A stretch of DNA of 22,741 bases, from contig NZ_CAKRCF010000045.1 of the NCBI RefSeq assembly GCF_934307085.1, forward strand, positions 1 to 22,741, written 5' to 3'. The DNA is from an uncultured Anaerobutyricum sp. (lineage in GTDB: Bacteria; Bacillota; Clostridia; Lachnospirales; Lachnospiraceae). This document shows positions 1 through 9,000 of this stretch, in pieces (within the stretch, counting starts at the first letter, position 1; the number at the start of each line of letters is the position of its first letter). The notes beneath the pieces are model-generated. The model worked only from the letters and a program-made list of their open reading frames with translations. It had not been told where the DNA came from and ran no database searches. A program made the position numbers and the translations under genes.

Positions 1-86
1 ATCACACGCAATCCAAACAATTCTTCATAAAAATCAATTGATTCGTCAATGTTATCAACAATAATCAATACATTTTTCAAACTCAT
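1..86 (-). CDS. VOC/glyoxalase-family protein, N-terminal fragment
   Basis: Only the first 28 codons lie in the window and the gene runs off the left edge. The translation begins MSLKNVLIIVDNIDESIDFY and continues EELFGLRV. This is the usual opening of vicinal-oxygen-chelate proteins: a first beta strand, then the 'D-x-x-x-S-x-x-F-Y-x-x-L-F-G' helix of the glyoxalase/bleomycin-resistance fold. These metal-dependent enzymes or binding proteins have very diverse substrates, so no reaction can be named. The start codon sits 11 bases after the stop of the DUF4186 gene, so it probably shares a transcript with it. The ribosome binding site is weak. The family call is fairly safe; specificity is unknown. 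Confidence 0.75.
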   Translation of the reverse strand, partial: MSLKNVLIIVDNIDESIDFYEELFGLRV

Positions 87-97
87 ATTATATGCTC

Positions 98-463
98 TTA
101 CCTCTCCATTTCTCGTTGAATCCATGTCATAATTACATCTACAAGGTAATCCTGCTGCACCTGACTCAATTCCTTGCCTGGCTGCATTTTATGCCACTTT
201 CGGATGCACGCTCTGCAGCATGTTGCCGTTGCGTGCTGGGCAATAAATACCGGATGACCTTTCATCGGTGTCTGCTTGCCATCATTCGCTATATATGCTG
301 GAGCTTCCCTCTTTGCAATAAAGTCCGCAGCGTGTTGTCTGATGGTATCAAGTTCCTTCTCATTTATGTAATCAATATCTTTCTGTTTCAAGTGAAAACT
401 GCTTCGGAACTTGGAATTATCCAGCCGCTCAAATAACTGCCTGTACCATTCATCCTTAGTCAT
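98..463 (-). CDS. DUF4186 family protein
   Basis: A 121-residue soluble protein of unknown function that I recognise as DUF4186. The conserved features are the 'SSFHL' stretch near residues 21-25, the 'GHPVF..QHATATCCR.C..KWH' block at about 69-91, and a C-terminal Trp-rich helix. H77, C82, C83, C86 and H91 are grouped closely enough to suggest a metal site, although this is inference. Its ATG overlaps the stop codon of the upstream PNPOx-fold gene by one base (TAATG), which indicates translational coupling. The VOC gene follows 11 bases later. The gene is clearly richer in G+C than the defence operon to its right, which fits host backbone. Confidence 0.8.
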   Translation of the reverse strand: MTKDEWYRQLFERLDNSKFRSSFHLKQKDIDYINEKELDTIRQHAADFIAKREAPAYIANDGKQTPMKGHPVFIAQHATATCCRACIRKWHKMQPGKELSQVQQDYLVDVIMTWIQREMER

Positions 464-855
464 TAAAACTTCACTACTTCCGGCTCATGTGTAAATGATG
501 AAAATGTAGCTGTCGCATTTTTAAAATAGAACACCTCTGTATTTCCATCATCTGCTGAGTACATATTCTGTAAAGATGGATAAGCATCGAGCATAGACTG
601 TCTTGCTTCTCTTCTGTCATCTTCTACAAGTTCTCCGGCTACACGAAGCCACTCGCCATTTTTAAATGCACAGATTTCTACCTTCGGGTTTACGTGAATC
701 TGATTTGAAACATCTTTTACCTTTCCAGTCTGAATATACAGCTTTCCTTCAAAAATGTGTGCTGTTCCAAAAGGTCTAACTCTTGGCTGGTCGCCTTCTA
801 CTGTTGCCAAATAATATGTCTCTGCTTCTTTTAAAAATTTAGCTACTCGTTCCAT
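463..855 (-). CDS. pyridoxamine 5'-phosphate oxidase-fold (flavin-binding split barrel) protein
   Basis: A 130-residue single-domain protein of the short PNPOx-like family. Diagnostic features are the N-terminal helix followed by 'YYLATVEGDQPRVRPFG' (residues 14-30), the strand 'GKLYIQTGKVKDVSNQI' with the flavin-phosphate-contacting T-G-K region, 'NPKVEICAF', and 'WLRVAGELVEDD'. Members usually bind FMN or a related flavin or F420 and are called nitroreductase-like or general stress proteins; true PNP oxidases are longer. The start is an ATG with a strong AGGAGG at 864-869, eight bases upstream. It is the first gene of a small cluster with DUF4186 and VOC. The substrate is unknown. Confidence 0.85.
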   Translation of the reverse strand: MERVAKFLKEAETYYLATVEGDQPRVRPFGTAHIFEGKLYIQTGKVKDVSNQIHVNPKVEICAFKNGEWLRVAGELVEDDRREARQSMLDAYPSLQNMYSADDGNTEVFYFKNATATFSSFTHEPEVVKF

Positions 856-957
856 AAAGTAATCCTCCTGTGTTTTATTTGAATAAGACTATAATACTAA
901 TAATAAATCTGTTCTCAGCAATCATATATCCATTAACCATCCACATTACCGAAGATA
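856..957 (-). promoter_or_regulatory. intergenic boundary with weak candidate promoter for the PNPOx cluster
   Basis: This 102-base gap separates the defence operon from the small PNPOx/DUF4186/VOC cluster, and all genes point the same way. It holds a strong ribosome binding site (AGGAGG, 864-869). It also holds a possible promoter: TTGCTG at 916-921 and TATTAT at 891-896, with a long 19-base spacer, so the assignment is weak. I see no convincing GC-rich hairpin with a T-run, so the end of the 21-kb operon transcript is not defined and read-through is possible. A short palindrome (AGATAATATCT, 954-964) overlaps the last stop codon and is too small to mean much. Confidence 0.3.
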
Positions 958-3900
958 TTATCTGTTTAAACGATTTTGTAACTTCTGAATACACTCAAGC
1001 TTTTCCACATCATCCAACTTATCGAAATAAAAAAGAACATCCTCAATTTTCCCTTCACTTATTATCTCATCCGCTTCTTTATCGACCATCTTTACTTTTT
1101 CAATGGTTTCTTCTGAGAGATATTCTGGTAAATAGGCTGTTTTTTCTTTCCACTTGTGTACCGCTTTTCTGCTTTTATCTCCTAGTGTAAGTACACTATT
1201 AATCCACTCCTGTTCTCTGACATTCATATTATTTTCCATATCAGAAATAACCTCGTGAATTATCGGCAGCACTTCAAAGTCAAACTCAGAATGTTCGTAT
1301 TTATTAATCATATCCTCTGATATCTTTTTAAATTCATTTCTAGAATTAGTTACTCGCTTAATTTCATTAATATCATTCAATAATTCAGATAAATTTTTCT
1401 GAAGTTCCTCAAAATCAAGCCTGTCAGCATCTGGTATTCCTTTTTGCAATACACTTGCTATATTATCTATTAACATTTCGACATCATCAGCGTTTTTTAC
1501 TTCGTACAAGTCATCCCAAATATCAGACATATCTTGCATAGTTCGGTCATGATTTTTTTCTAGAGCAGCCACTCTGTCATTAATATTTTCTTGAATTTTT
1601 TGCGCATCTTTTCCAAGTGCCACGCCATACTTTTCTACTCTTGCTTGAAGTTCTTTTCCACTTTTTAAATAAAGACATACATTTACATATGTCACATATC
1701 TAGTAATCTGACTTTCTTCCAAATATTTTTCACAATCTGCTCGTAATTCCTGGCGAGAACGAATTTCATCAATATTACTTAATTCCTCTTCTTTACGTCT
1801 CTTCACCTGCATAGCATAATTAGTAAAGCCCAGTTCTTCAAGCATATTTTGCATTTTGGTATTGTGATTTCTAAAAGTATTCACTCCCTCTACTGACTTG
1901 CAATACATGTTTGCCAAATAAGGTGTAATCAGCTGTTCAACCTCACTTTTTAGGGATGATATCAATTCTTTTACCGTATTTTTTGACTCTTCATCTAATT
2001 CATATCCATTATCCTTGAATATTTTCGTATATGGAATTGCTTCAACTAACTGTAATCCTTTTAACGCATCATATAAATTGCTTTCCTCTATAGAAGCCTC
2101 TAACTTTTCATCTATTTCTCCAATACATGTTTTCCATTCATTATTCGCTTTTTTCCCGGAATCCAGGTATTTTCTTGCAAGTAAATACTGTGTCTCAAGT
2201 TCCTCTGGAATTTCATCTACAGCCATCATATTCGCAAGTATTTTTTCTAGTGAAATTACTTCTGAAATACTTTTATTAGATTGTATTCTTTCAAAGAAGC
2301 GCACATATTTACCGGTAACTGCCCCTGCATCTACCATAACAAATGCAGATTTCTTCACAACATCAATGTCTATTTTTTTATCCTTAATAACAACTAACTC
2401 TTTCCAACTATTGATATTGATTAAAGACTCATCACATCTGAATCTCAAACAGTAATTTAAGTTAGCACAAACAACTGCAATCATAAGGACAACAACATCT
2501 TCACTCATACCATAAGGTGGATGACAAAATCTATCAAAAATATCTTTACACGCATACTCTTTATTTTCATTGATTTTTGTCACAATACTATCATATACTT
2601 TACGTGCTCTCTTTTCTTCTGGTGGAATCACTCTAAATTCCTGATCAATACATTTCCATGAAGTTGCATTAGTTGTCATTAACAATGCTTCTATTCTATT
2701 ACGTACATCACTTGCAAAATTATGTATAGTGGTTTCATTTACAGAATTAGAAAGTAGCATTTTAACTATAGTGCAATAATATGTACCACCTTTACCACCA
2801 AGGTTATTTCCTTTCGTAACGAATCCATCAAAAGAGAATGGAATAGCATCAGGATATAATTCCTCAAATACTGATGTTAAATACATTGGCATTCTCATTT
2901 TAATCTCTTCAGTACCATTTGCTCCCAAATGAATTCTTTGCTTCTTCAATTCAGCAAATTCATCTTTCAAATTATTCTCTGCTTGACCAAAATCTGCTTG
3001 ATAATAACGATCATATTTATTCCGATTCAAATCATCTAACTTATCTAATACATCGTACTCTAAAAGAGAATCATACAATCTATTATCGGAATCATTCAGC
3101 AACATTATAATTATAGGAGTGTTCTCTAACTGCTTAGCCATCATTTCAGCTTTTTCCACATAAGAAAGATCGGTATCCTTATTTACATATAACCACACTA
3201 ATTTTCCTTTAGCTGCTGTAGAACTAATAGCATTATTCCAGTTATCTATGTATATTTTTATTCTACTCCCATCAAATTCTTCAATAGCATATAACTCTTG
3301 TTCAAATAACCATTCATTTGTCGTTATTTTATGCTGCAAAGCAAAATTTGTAGTTTGTTTTTCAAGTACTCCTGCTATTTCCTGAATTTTCAAACTTTGC
3401 AGTATTGATTTGTCTATGGAAGCTCCTGCCATGAGCCTCTTTTTTAACACTTTAAAATCATGTGCTCCATTTGATTCCTCCATAAAATCGAAGCAACCAG
3501 CATGATCATCAAATCCTAATACTGCATATTCATTTTCCAACCATTTAAGTTCTTCTTCAATTTCAGAGATTGAAAAACCACTACATACAGACAATGCTTC
3601 TTTAGCATCTGCATAATCCTTAGTTCTGAAGCGAAGTATTCTAAGAATTAAATTTGCTCGAAGGACAACTAACGATTTTTCTGATAACTTGTCCCCATAT
3701 TTTCGCATAATATTGTCAAATCTAATACATTGCTGTGATGGTTGTTTTCCCTCTTGCTCTGCTGCAAGCATTTCTGTATATAAATCGCCTCTCATCAATG
3801 TTTCAGGCATAATCAAAAATTCGTTATCAGAAATATCAACTTCTTTAGAGTTATCAATATACTGGCTAATCAAAGTTAATGATGAACGATTCTGCAGATA

Positions 3901-5196
3901 ATCCGATAATTGAGTTAACATAAATGTTGAAATAGGATGCATTGGATATATTCCTTCAACAATTACTTTACGGAATAATGTGTAATCTCTCCACATTCCC
4001 TTTGTTACAAGCCATCTATTTAATTTTTCAAATATATTCTTCCACAAATTTTCATTGTTTTTTTGCCATGCAATTATATTCTCTTCAAAAGCAATCTTAT
4101 CCTTACGTTGAATCAAGTTAGCAAAAACCGTTTCCAAATTAGAAGATATATAATACTTGTCACTTGCATCGTATCGTCCAATATATCTGCTGATGTTCTT
4201 TGTTTGATCAACACGTTGTAAATATGTTTTAATGTCAGACTGTATAAAGTTAATCACCTGCAAAACACCATTAGCATTTTGAGCAGTTTCAAAAATTTGC
4301 TGTAATGCAGAATCTCCTGACTTTGCAGCATTAACACCTGAAGCATATTCTAAGTATCTTCCAAATTCATCAAACAATAAAATAACATGTTCAAATCTAC
4401 CATTAATTCCACAATATTCTGAAATAAGCATCTCTAAAATATTTGAAGCGGATAGCCCCTCATCCCATCTTATTTCCTGTCCATTAATTTCCATATATAC
4501 CGCATTTACAATATCAAATGCTACTTCATCGGTCATAAGATTATCCCTAATTTTGCTAACCAAATTATCCCCAGTCTCACTCCAGCCAAACTTCCTTGCT
4601 TTTTCTTCAAACAAAGTAATAGCATTCATTGCATTACGATTAAAAAAAGTTTCTGCAGTTTCTAAAGCTCTATTTAGCTTTTTTAATCCATCATCTGGCA
4701 ATCCATATAATTTTAAACTCTTCTGTGCTGCTTTCAAAATTTCAGAATGTAAGTTAAAATCTCTCATTCCATTGATTACCAACACAAAGTTTTTCTCATC
4801 AGTCAATGATTTTATATGTTCTGCTGCCTCGGCATCAATACTAGAAATATTAGATAAAATTTTATTATATGTTTCAGGCATATAATCTTTTCCTGAAAAT
4901 ATCTGTCCCAATGTTACAGCCAAGTGTGATTTACCGGTACCATAATCAGCAATTGCTAACGTCAGCGCATTTGCATGATCATCTGACATTTTCTCTGTAA
5001 GTTCTTCAACCAAACTAATCGTATCTATACGCTTTTTACCAGCGCCTTGATCTTCTACACCAAAATACTGCTTTCCATGAAACACAAAATTTTCTGCAAC
5101 TTTTGCTGCTTTTTCTTGTGAATAAAACCAATCAGCTTGAACAGCACCTTCAAAATATAAATCTCTTCTAAATTCTAGTATTTTGCCTAACTCCAT
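958..5196 (-). CDS. second SspC-like giant P-loop ATPase (C'), BrxC-like architecture
   Basis: A 1412-residue ATPase, the last gene of the operon. The Walker A motif is ADYGTGKSH (residues 83-91) and Walker B is VILLFDEF (271-278). It is a diverged paralogue of the 1194-residue ATPase earlier in the operon. Matching blocks include YPMHP (417-421, against YPLSP) and DRFCHPPYGM (888-897, against NRFCGKPFGM), in the same order and similar spacing. The C-terminal 400 residues are rich in charged heptad-like helices, probably coiled coil. The start is ATG with AGGAGG 5-10 bases upstream, inside the end of the B' gene. The architecture resembles BrxC/PglY-type defence ATPases. Its role is inferred: an energy-using partner of the adjacent DUF4007-like protein, acting on DNA. 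Confidence 0.75.
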   Translation of the reverse strand: MELGKILEFRRDLYFEGAVQADWFYSQEKAAKVAENFVFHGKQYFGVEDQGAGKKRIDTISLVEELTEKMSDDHANALTLAIADYGTGKSHLAVTLGQIFSGKDYMPETYNKILSNISSIDAEAAEHIKSLTDEKNFVLVINGMRDFNLHSEILKAAQKSLKLYGLPDDGLKKLNRALETAETFFNRNAMNAITLFEEKARKFGWSETGDNLVSKIRDNLMTDEVAFDIVNAVYMEINGQEIRWDEGLSASNILEMLISEYCGINGRFEHVILLFDEFGRYLEYASGVNAAKSGDSALQQIFETAQNANGVLQVINFIQSDIKTYLQRVDQTKNISRYIGRYDASDKYYISSNLETVFANLIQRKDKIAFEENIIAWQKNNENLWKNIFEKLNRWLVTKGMWRDYTLFRKVIVEGIYPMHPISTFMLTQLSDYLQNRSSLTLISQYIDNSKEVDISDNEFLIMPETLMRGDLYTEMLAAEQEGKQPSQQCIRFDNIMRKYGDKLSEKSLVVLRANLILRILRFRTKDYADAKEALSVCSGFSISEIEEELKWLENEYAVLGFDDHAGCFDFMEESNGAHDFKVLKKRLMAGASIDKSILQSLKIQEIAGVLEKQTTNFALQHKITTNEWLFEQELYAIEEFDGSRIKIYIDNWNNAISSTAAKGKLVWLYVNKDTDLSYVEKAEMMAKQLENTPIIIMLLNDSDNRLYDSLLEYDVLDKLDDLNRNKYDRYYQADFGQAENNLKDEFAELKKQRIHLGANGTEEIKMRMPMYLTSVFEELYPDAIPFSFDGFVTKGNNLGGKGGTYYCTIVKMLLSNSVNETTIHNFASDVRNRIEALLMTTNATSWKCIDQEFRVIPPEEKRARKVYDSIVTKINENKEYACKDIFDRFCHPPYGMSEDVVVLMIAVVCANLNYCLRFRCDESLININSWKELVVIKDKKIDIDVVKKSAFVMVDAGAVTGKYVRFFERIQSNKSISEVISLEKILANMMAVDEIPEELETQYLLARKYLDSGKKANNEWKTCIGEIDEKLEASIEESNLYDALKGLQLVEAIPYTKIFKDNGYELDEESKNTVKELISSLKSEVEQLITPYLANMYCKSVEGVNTFRNHNTKMQNMLEELGFTNYAMQVKRRKEEELSNIDEIRSRQELRADCEKYLEESQITRYVTYVNVCLYLKSGKELQARVEKYGVALGKDAQKIQENINDRVAALEKNHDRTMQDMSDIWDDLYEVKNADDVEMLIDNIASVLQKGIPDADRLDFEELQKNLSELLNDINEIKRVTNSRNEFKKISEDMINKYEHSEFDFEVLPIIHEVISDMENNMNVREQEWINSVLTLGDKSRKAVHKWKEKTAYLPEYLSEETIEKVKMVDKEADEIISEGKIEDVLFYFDKLDDVEKLECIQKLQNRLNR

Positions 5197-5208
5197 GATG
5201 AACTCCTC

Positions 5209-6030
5209 CTAACACAATTCACTATACAAGTTATTTGTCAACTCATCTTCTGTTACAAGTTTCAATATCGTATACGGCATTAACTGCCTATTCATTCTAA
5301 TCAATCCTCTATCCGCTAAATGTTCCATTACTTCATACTCTGCTTTTATATCCCATCCAAAAGCTTTTCCAAATCCTAATTCTGCAAATTGAACTGATGA
5401 TATTTCGTCCTGTTCAGGGTAAAATTCGTCCCAATACTTCCATAATACTGTTGCATACATATATATAAATTCTTTATCATACGGAAGCGAATTACAACTA
5501 ACGACATCATCCTGAACTGTCAATATTTCAAGTTCTGAAAAGAAATCGTCATATGATCCAAAAAAAGGGGCAATATTTTTAGTTGTTACTTTATTGGCGT
5601 ATAGTTGATTTAATTCTAATATCAACAACTCTTTCTTTATTCCATTTCGATACTTTGGAAAAATGCTATTAAAAATATCACTCCACATATCTGCACCATT
5701 TTCCTGACGCAAAATCATCGCATGTAAAAGCGTTTTCGTTAATAATTCTTGCAAGCCTGGATCTTCCATATAAATAATTTCCCCTAAATCCGTCCTTGAC
5801 AATTTAATTTGTTTTTCTTTTCTTTCGCTTTTTACTAATCCCATATATTCCGCATAACTTATATGTGGCTCAACTTTTCCACTAGAAGTCCCCTGGGGAA
5901 TGCCTGTTACTGCTGAAATATCCTTTACCGAACGCCATGTAATACCCTCAGCAATATCTAAGATACTGCTGATATACTGGCATTCAGGCTTAAATGTTTG
6001 GTGAAAATTTACATTAACTTGCTTTGACAT
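5209..6030 (-). CDS. second DUF4007-like protein (B'), diverged SspB paralogue
   Basis: A 273-residue protein aligning colinearly with the DUF4007 protein at 19328-20188. It shares the G47-initiated helix-turn-helix-like block ending 'YMGLV' (47-66) and a strongly matching 'EIIYMEDPGLQELL..TLLHAMI' (84-106, against 'EIIYMNDPYLEDIF..WILHSNI'). Its C-terminal helix pair, 'MEHLADRGLIRMNRQ' (235-249), has winged-helix character. The N-terminus differs: 'FHQTFKPE' replaces 'GHEKFPLREGW'. The ATG directly abuts the DptH stop (TAA then ATG) and has AAGGAGAG upstream, so it is coupled to DptH. In Ssp systems the DUF4007 protein (SspB) is reported as a DNA nickase. Whether this copy nicks DNA is unknown. 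Confidence 0.7.
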   Translation of the reverse strand: MSKQVNVNFHQTFKPECQYISSILDIAEGITWRSVKDISAVTGIPQGTSSGKVEPHISYAEYMGLVKSERKEKQIKLSRTDLGEIIYMEDPGLQELLTKTLLHAMILRQENGADMWSDIFNSIFPKYRNGIKKELLILELNQLYANKVTTKNIAPFFGSYDDFFSELEILTVQDDVVSCNSLPYDKEFIYMYATVLWKYWDEFYPEQDEISSVQFAELGFGKAFGWDIKAEYEVMEHLADRGLIRMNRQLMPYTILKLVTEDELTNNLYSELC

Positions 6031-9000
6031 TTAACATCTCTCCTTAAACGAAGTAATATTAGTAACTGTAGGTTTTGTTCCACCAAAAGTACCATCATCC
6101 TTTTTGCGGTCACCAACGACTATACACTGACCTTTTTTTAATGCCTTCAAAGCTCCAATCCAAAGACTGGAATTGGTAGGATCTAGTTGCTTTGACATCT
6201 TAGTTATTTCTTCATCAGTAGGTTTAAAATACAATTTAAAAGCTGCCTGCATCAATCTAACCACTTCGTCGTCAGCAAGTACTTTTAATGATTGTGTTGC
6301 AAACCAAGCAGACCAGCCAAATTTTCTTCCTTCTGTAAGGATAGCCTTGCTTGGCGAATTTTCCTTATGGGATAAATTCTGTGCCTCATCTAAAACTACT
6401 ACAAATGGTTTTTCTTTTGAACCATAATTTTTTGTATAATACCATGCATCCCAAAGCATTAATTCAGTAACAATAACTTGCATTTCTCTATCTATCATTG
6501 TTAATTGAAATATATTCATTTTTGCTTCGTCAGCATACAATATTTTGCCCAAATCAAATTCTGCATCTTTGTTGAATTCTATACTATGGAAAAATGGTGT
6601 CATTTTTGATACAACAGTTTTTGCAGATGCATTTTTTGATTGTATCTCCACTAATTCTTCTTGGAAATGGTTCATATCCATAACATCTCCATATTTTTCC
6701 ATTCCCACTCTTGTAGCCTCGTAAATAGCCGCATACTGTTGTTCGCCAAACCCATATACATGAGTTAAAATATTGGCAAATCGTCCAGCCACATCAGCTG
6801 GTGTATCTTGTATCTTCATTCCTGCAAAATCTTGTTCCTGTCTCTTAAATGGATTTATAGGAACACCTTGTATTTTTACAATATGCTGATTGATTTTATT
6901 ATGCATACTATCAATAAATTCTGGTTCAAGTTGATCTAATCGGAATCCTTCTGTATAATCAAATACAACGGAAGACACATTGCCCTTAGCTAATTCATAC
7001 AACATTGTCTGAATACTATATGTCTTTCCTTGACCTGATGTACCCGTAATTAATAAATGTCTATTTGCCATTTGCGGACTTCCAAATTCCCAATACACAT
7101 CTGTAGACATTTTATTTTTGCCTATTAATACTCTGATGTTTTCAAGACTATCCTTATTTTCAATCACATCTGTCTTAATAGATTGATGAGAATCACTATG
7201 TGTAACTTCAGATGCCTCATCAGATAAATTATGTGATTCAATTGTCTCATCTAAATTTAAAGTTTCTGTTTCCTCATTAGTACTGTTTACCGATACATTT
7301 TCTGATGCAACCTTAGCTTTCTCATGCGGTACATCCTCAGAAATAACATCATCTTTATTAACCGAACTATATGTTTCAGCAAATTGCATTCTTTTTATTT
7401 TTCCGCTTTGCGAAGATTCAATTTCCTCCGCAAGAACCCTTTCACGCTCTTCAATCCTTTCTTGTACCTCATCATCCTCAATAAAATCTTTTGCATTTAT
7501 ATTTACAAAATTAACATCACTTACCTCATTTCCTAATAAAAATGACTGTATTATTTTCTGAGGAATGTCACATATCATTATTCCGTCATCAGATATATTT
7601 TCAGTCTCATTATCACCGGGCATATCTATCCAAAATCCTAATATTCTTGAATTCCACTCAATTTCATAATTGCCATCCAGTATACTTCGAAGTCTTGAAG
7701 ATACTTCAGCAAATTCCGATGTATTGTTGCTAAAAGTAACCTGTGCAAATGCCAATGCACGATATAATTGAGCATACCAATATCTTCTTTTTATCGATTT
7801 TGAGTTTGGGTTGAAAATTTTGCTCAATCTACGTACTCCATGTTTCACCTGAGCAAGTGCATGGTTTTTGTGCTGTTCAGCATTAGCATATATTGAAGTC
7901 TTACATTCAGTTACTGTAGCTTTTAATTTCAGTTTCTCATCATCTGTAAAAAATGCCTCTAAAACAAGGAAATCCGGACGAGACGCAGAACTATCATCAT
8001 CCTTATCAATATCTCCATCAAACCAGTGCTTATATGAGTCTAAATGGATTACAATTTTAAGGACACTATCACTATATGATTTTTCTTCCCTCAACGAAGT
8101 TAATATATACGCTAAAAATTCACGAATATTTTCATCTTTGGGATTAATTGCAGACAAAAGGCTAATTCCATCCAACCCACTTGCCTCATCAATACAAAGC
8201 TGTGCTGCCTTTTTTATCTGTTCTTTGTCCCACTTAAATAAACTATATAAACGATCCTCCAATTTTTTTCTAATTGTTTCCAATATCGTTTTTCTTGTAG
8301 TAATTGTTAAATTATATTGTCCATATGCACCTTTTCCGGTGCTAAAACCAATAATATTGTAGTCCTGCTGATGCACATCATCACTTCTTAACAAAGCTCC
8401 ATCCATACCACTATCAACACACACTACCCAATAAGCCTTTTCATGAAGGAAATGGACAATTGCTTGACCATCAGAATCAATACTTACTTCTTTAGAGGCA
8501 ATGTACATTTCGTCCGGGATTTTTTCCATATTATTACGATAACGCACAATTTGTGTATGCTCATAAGCAGCTTTAAACTGTGGTTGCGACAATTCAATTG
8601 TTCTCTTTACTGAAGTACTGGATATAGGCGTAGGTTTATAAACTATCGGAAATCTACACTGACTTGGTGCTAAACTTTCATTACTATGTGATGCAACAAA
8701 TCCCAAATAATTTACCTTGAGAATATCCATTACAAATGCTATATCATTGTTACCATTCAATAATTTTTCCAGCTGTGACTTTGAATTCCACTCATTTAAA
8801 TAAGTGTGAATATTCACATTCTCATCCTGTGAAAAAAATTCATCCATCCAATATGCAAGATAATTTCTTCCACCTTTATTCTCTGGTTTGACAAGAATAC
8901 GCAACGAGATATCAACCTTAGCAGAAGTATTATTCTTTCTTCTAGCATCAATATACTTATATATTGCAGCAACAATCGGCTGTAATTCTGATGGATCAAT

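Noticed and set aside
92..436. Plus-strand open frame of 114 codons over the DUF4186 gene
   Set aside because: The minus-strand frame matches a known family and is coupled to its neighbours. The plus-strand frame looks like a shadow.
870..1190. Plus-strand frame crossing the gap left of the operon (106 codons)
   Set aside because: It begins in the intergenic gap but has no ribosome binding site, runs antisense into the ATPase C-terminus, and shows only AT-driven hydrophobic residues.
2015..2455. Plus-strand open frame of 146 codons
   Set aside because: Antisense to the second ATPase with no recognisable protein features; considered a shadow frame.
7868..8362. Plus-strand open frame of 164 codons
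   Set aside because: It lies wholly antisense to DptH, in the region of its best conserved nuclease-like motif. It has no convincing ribosome binding site and a composition (Ser/Leu/Ile-rich) typical of mirror frames.
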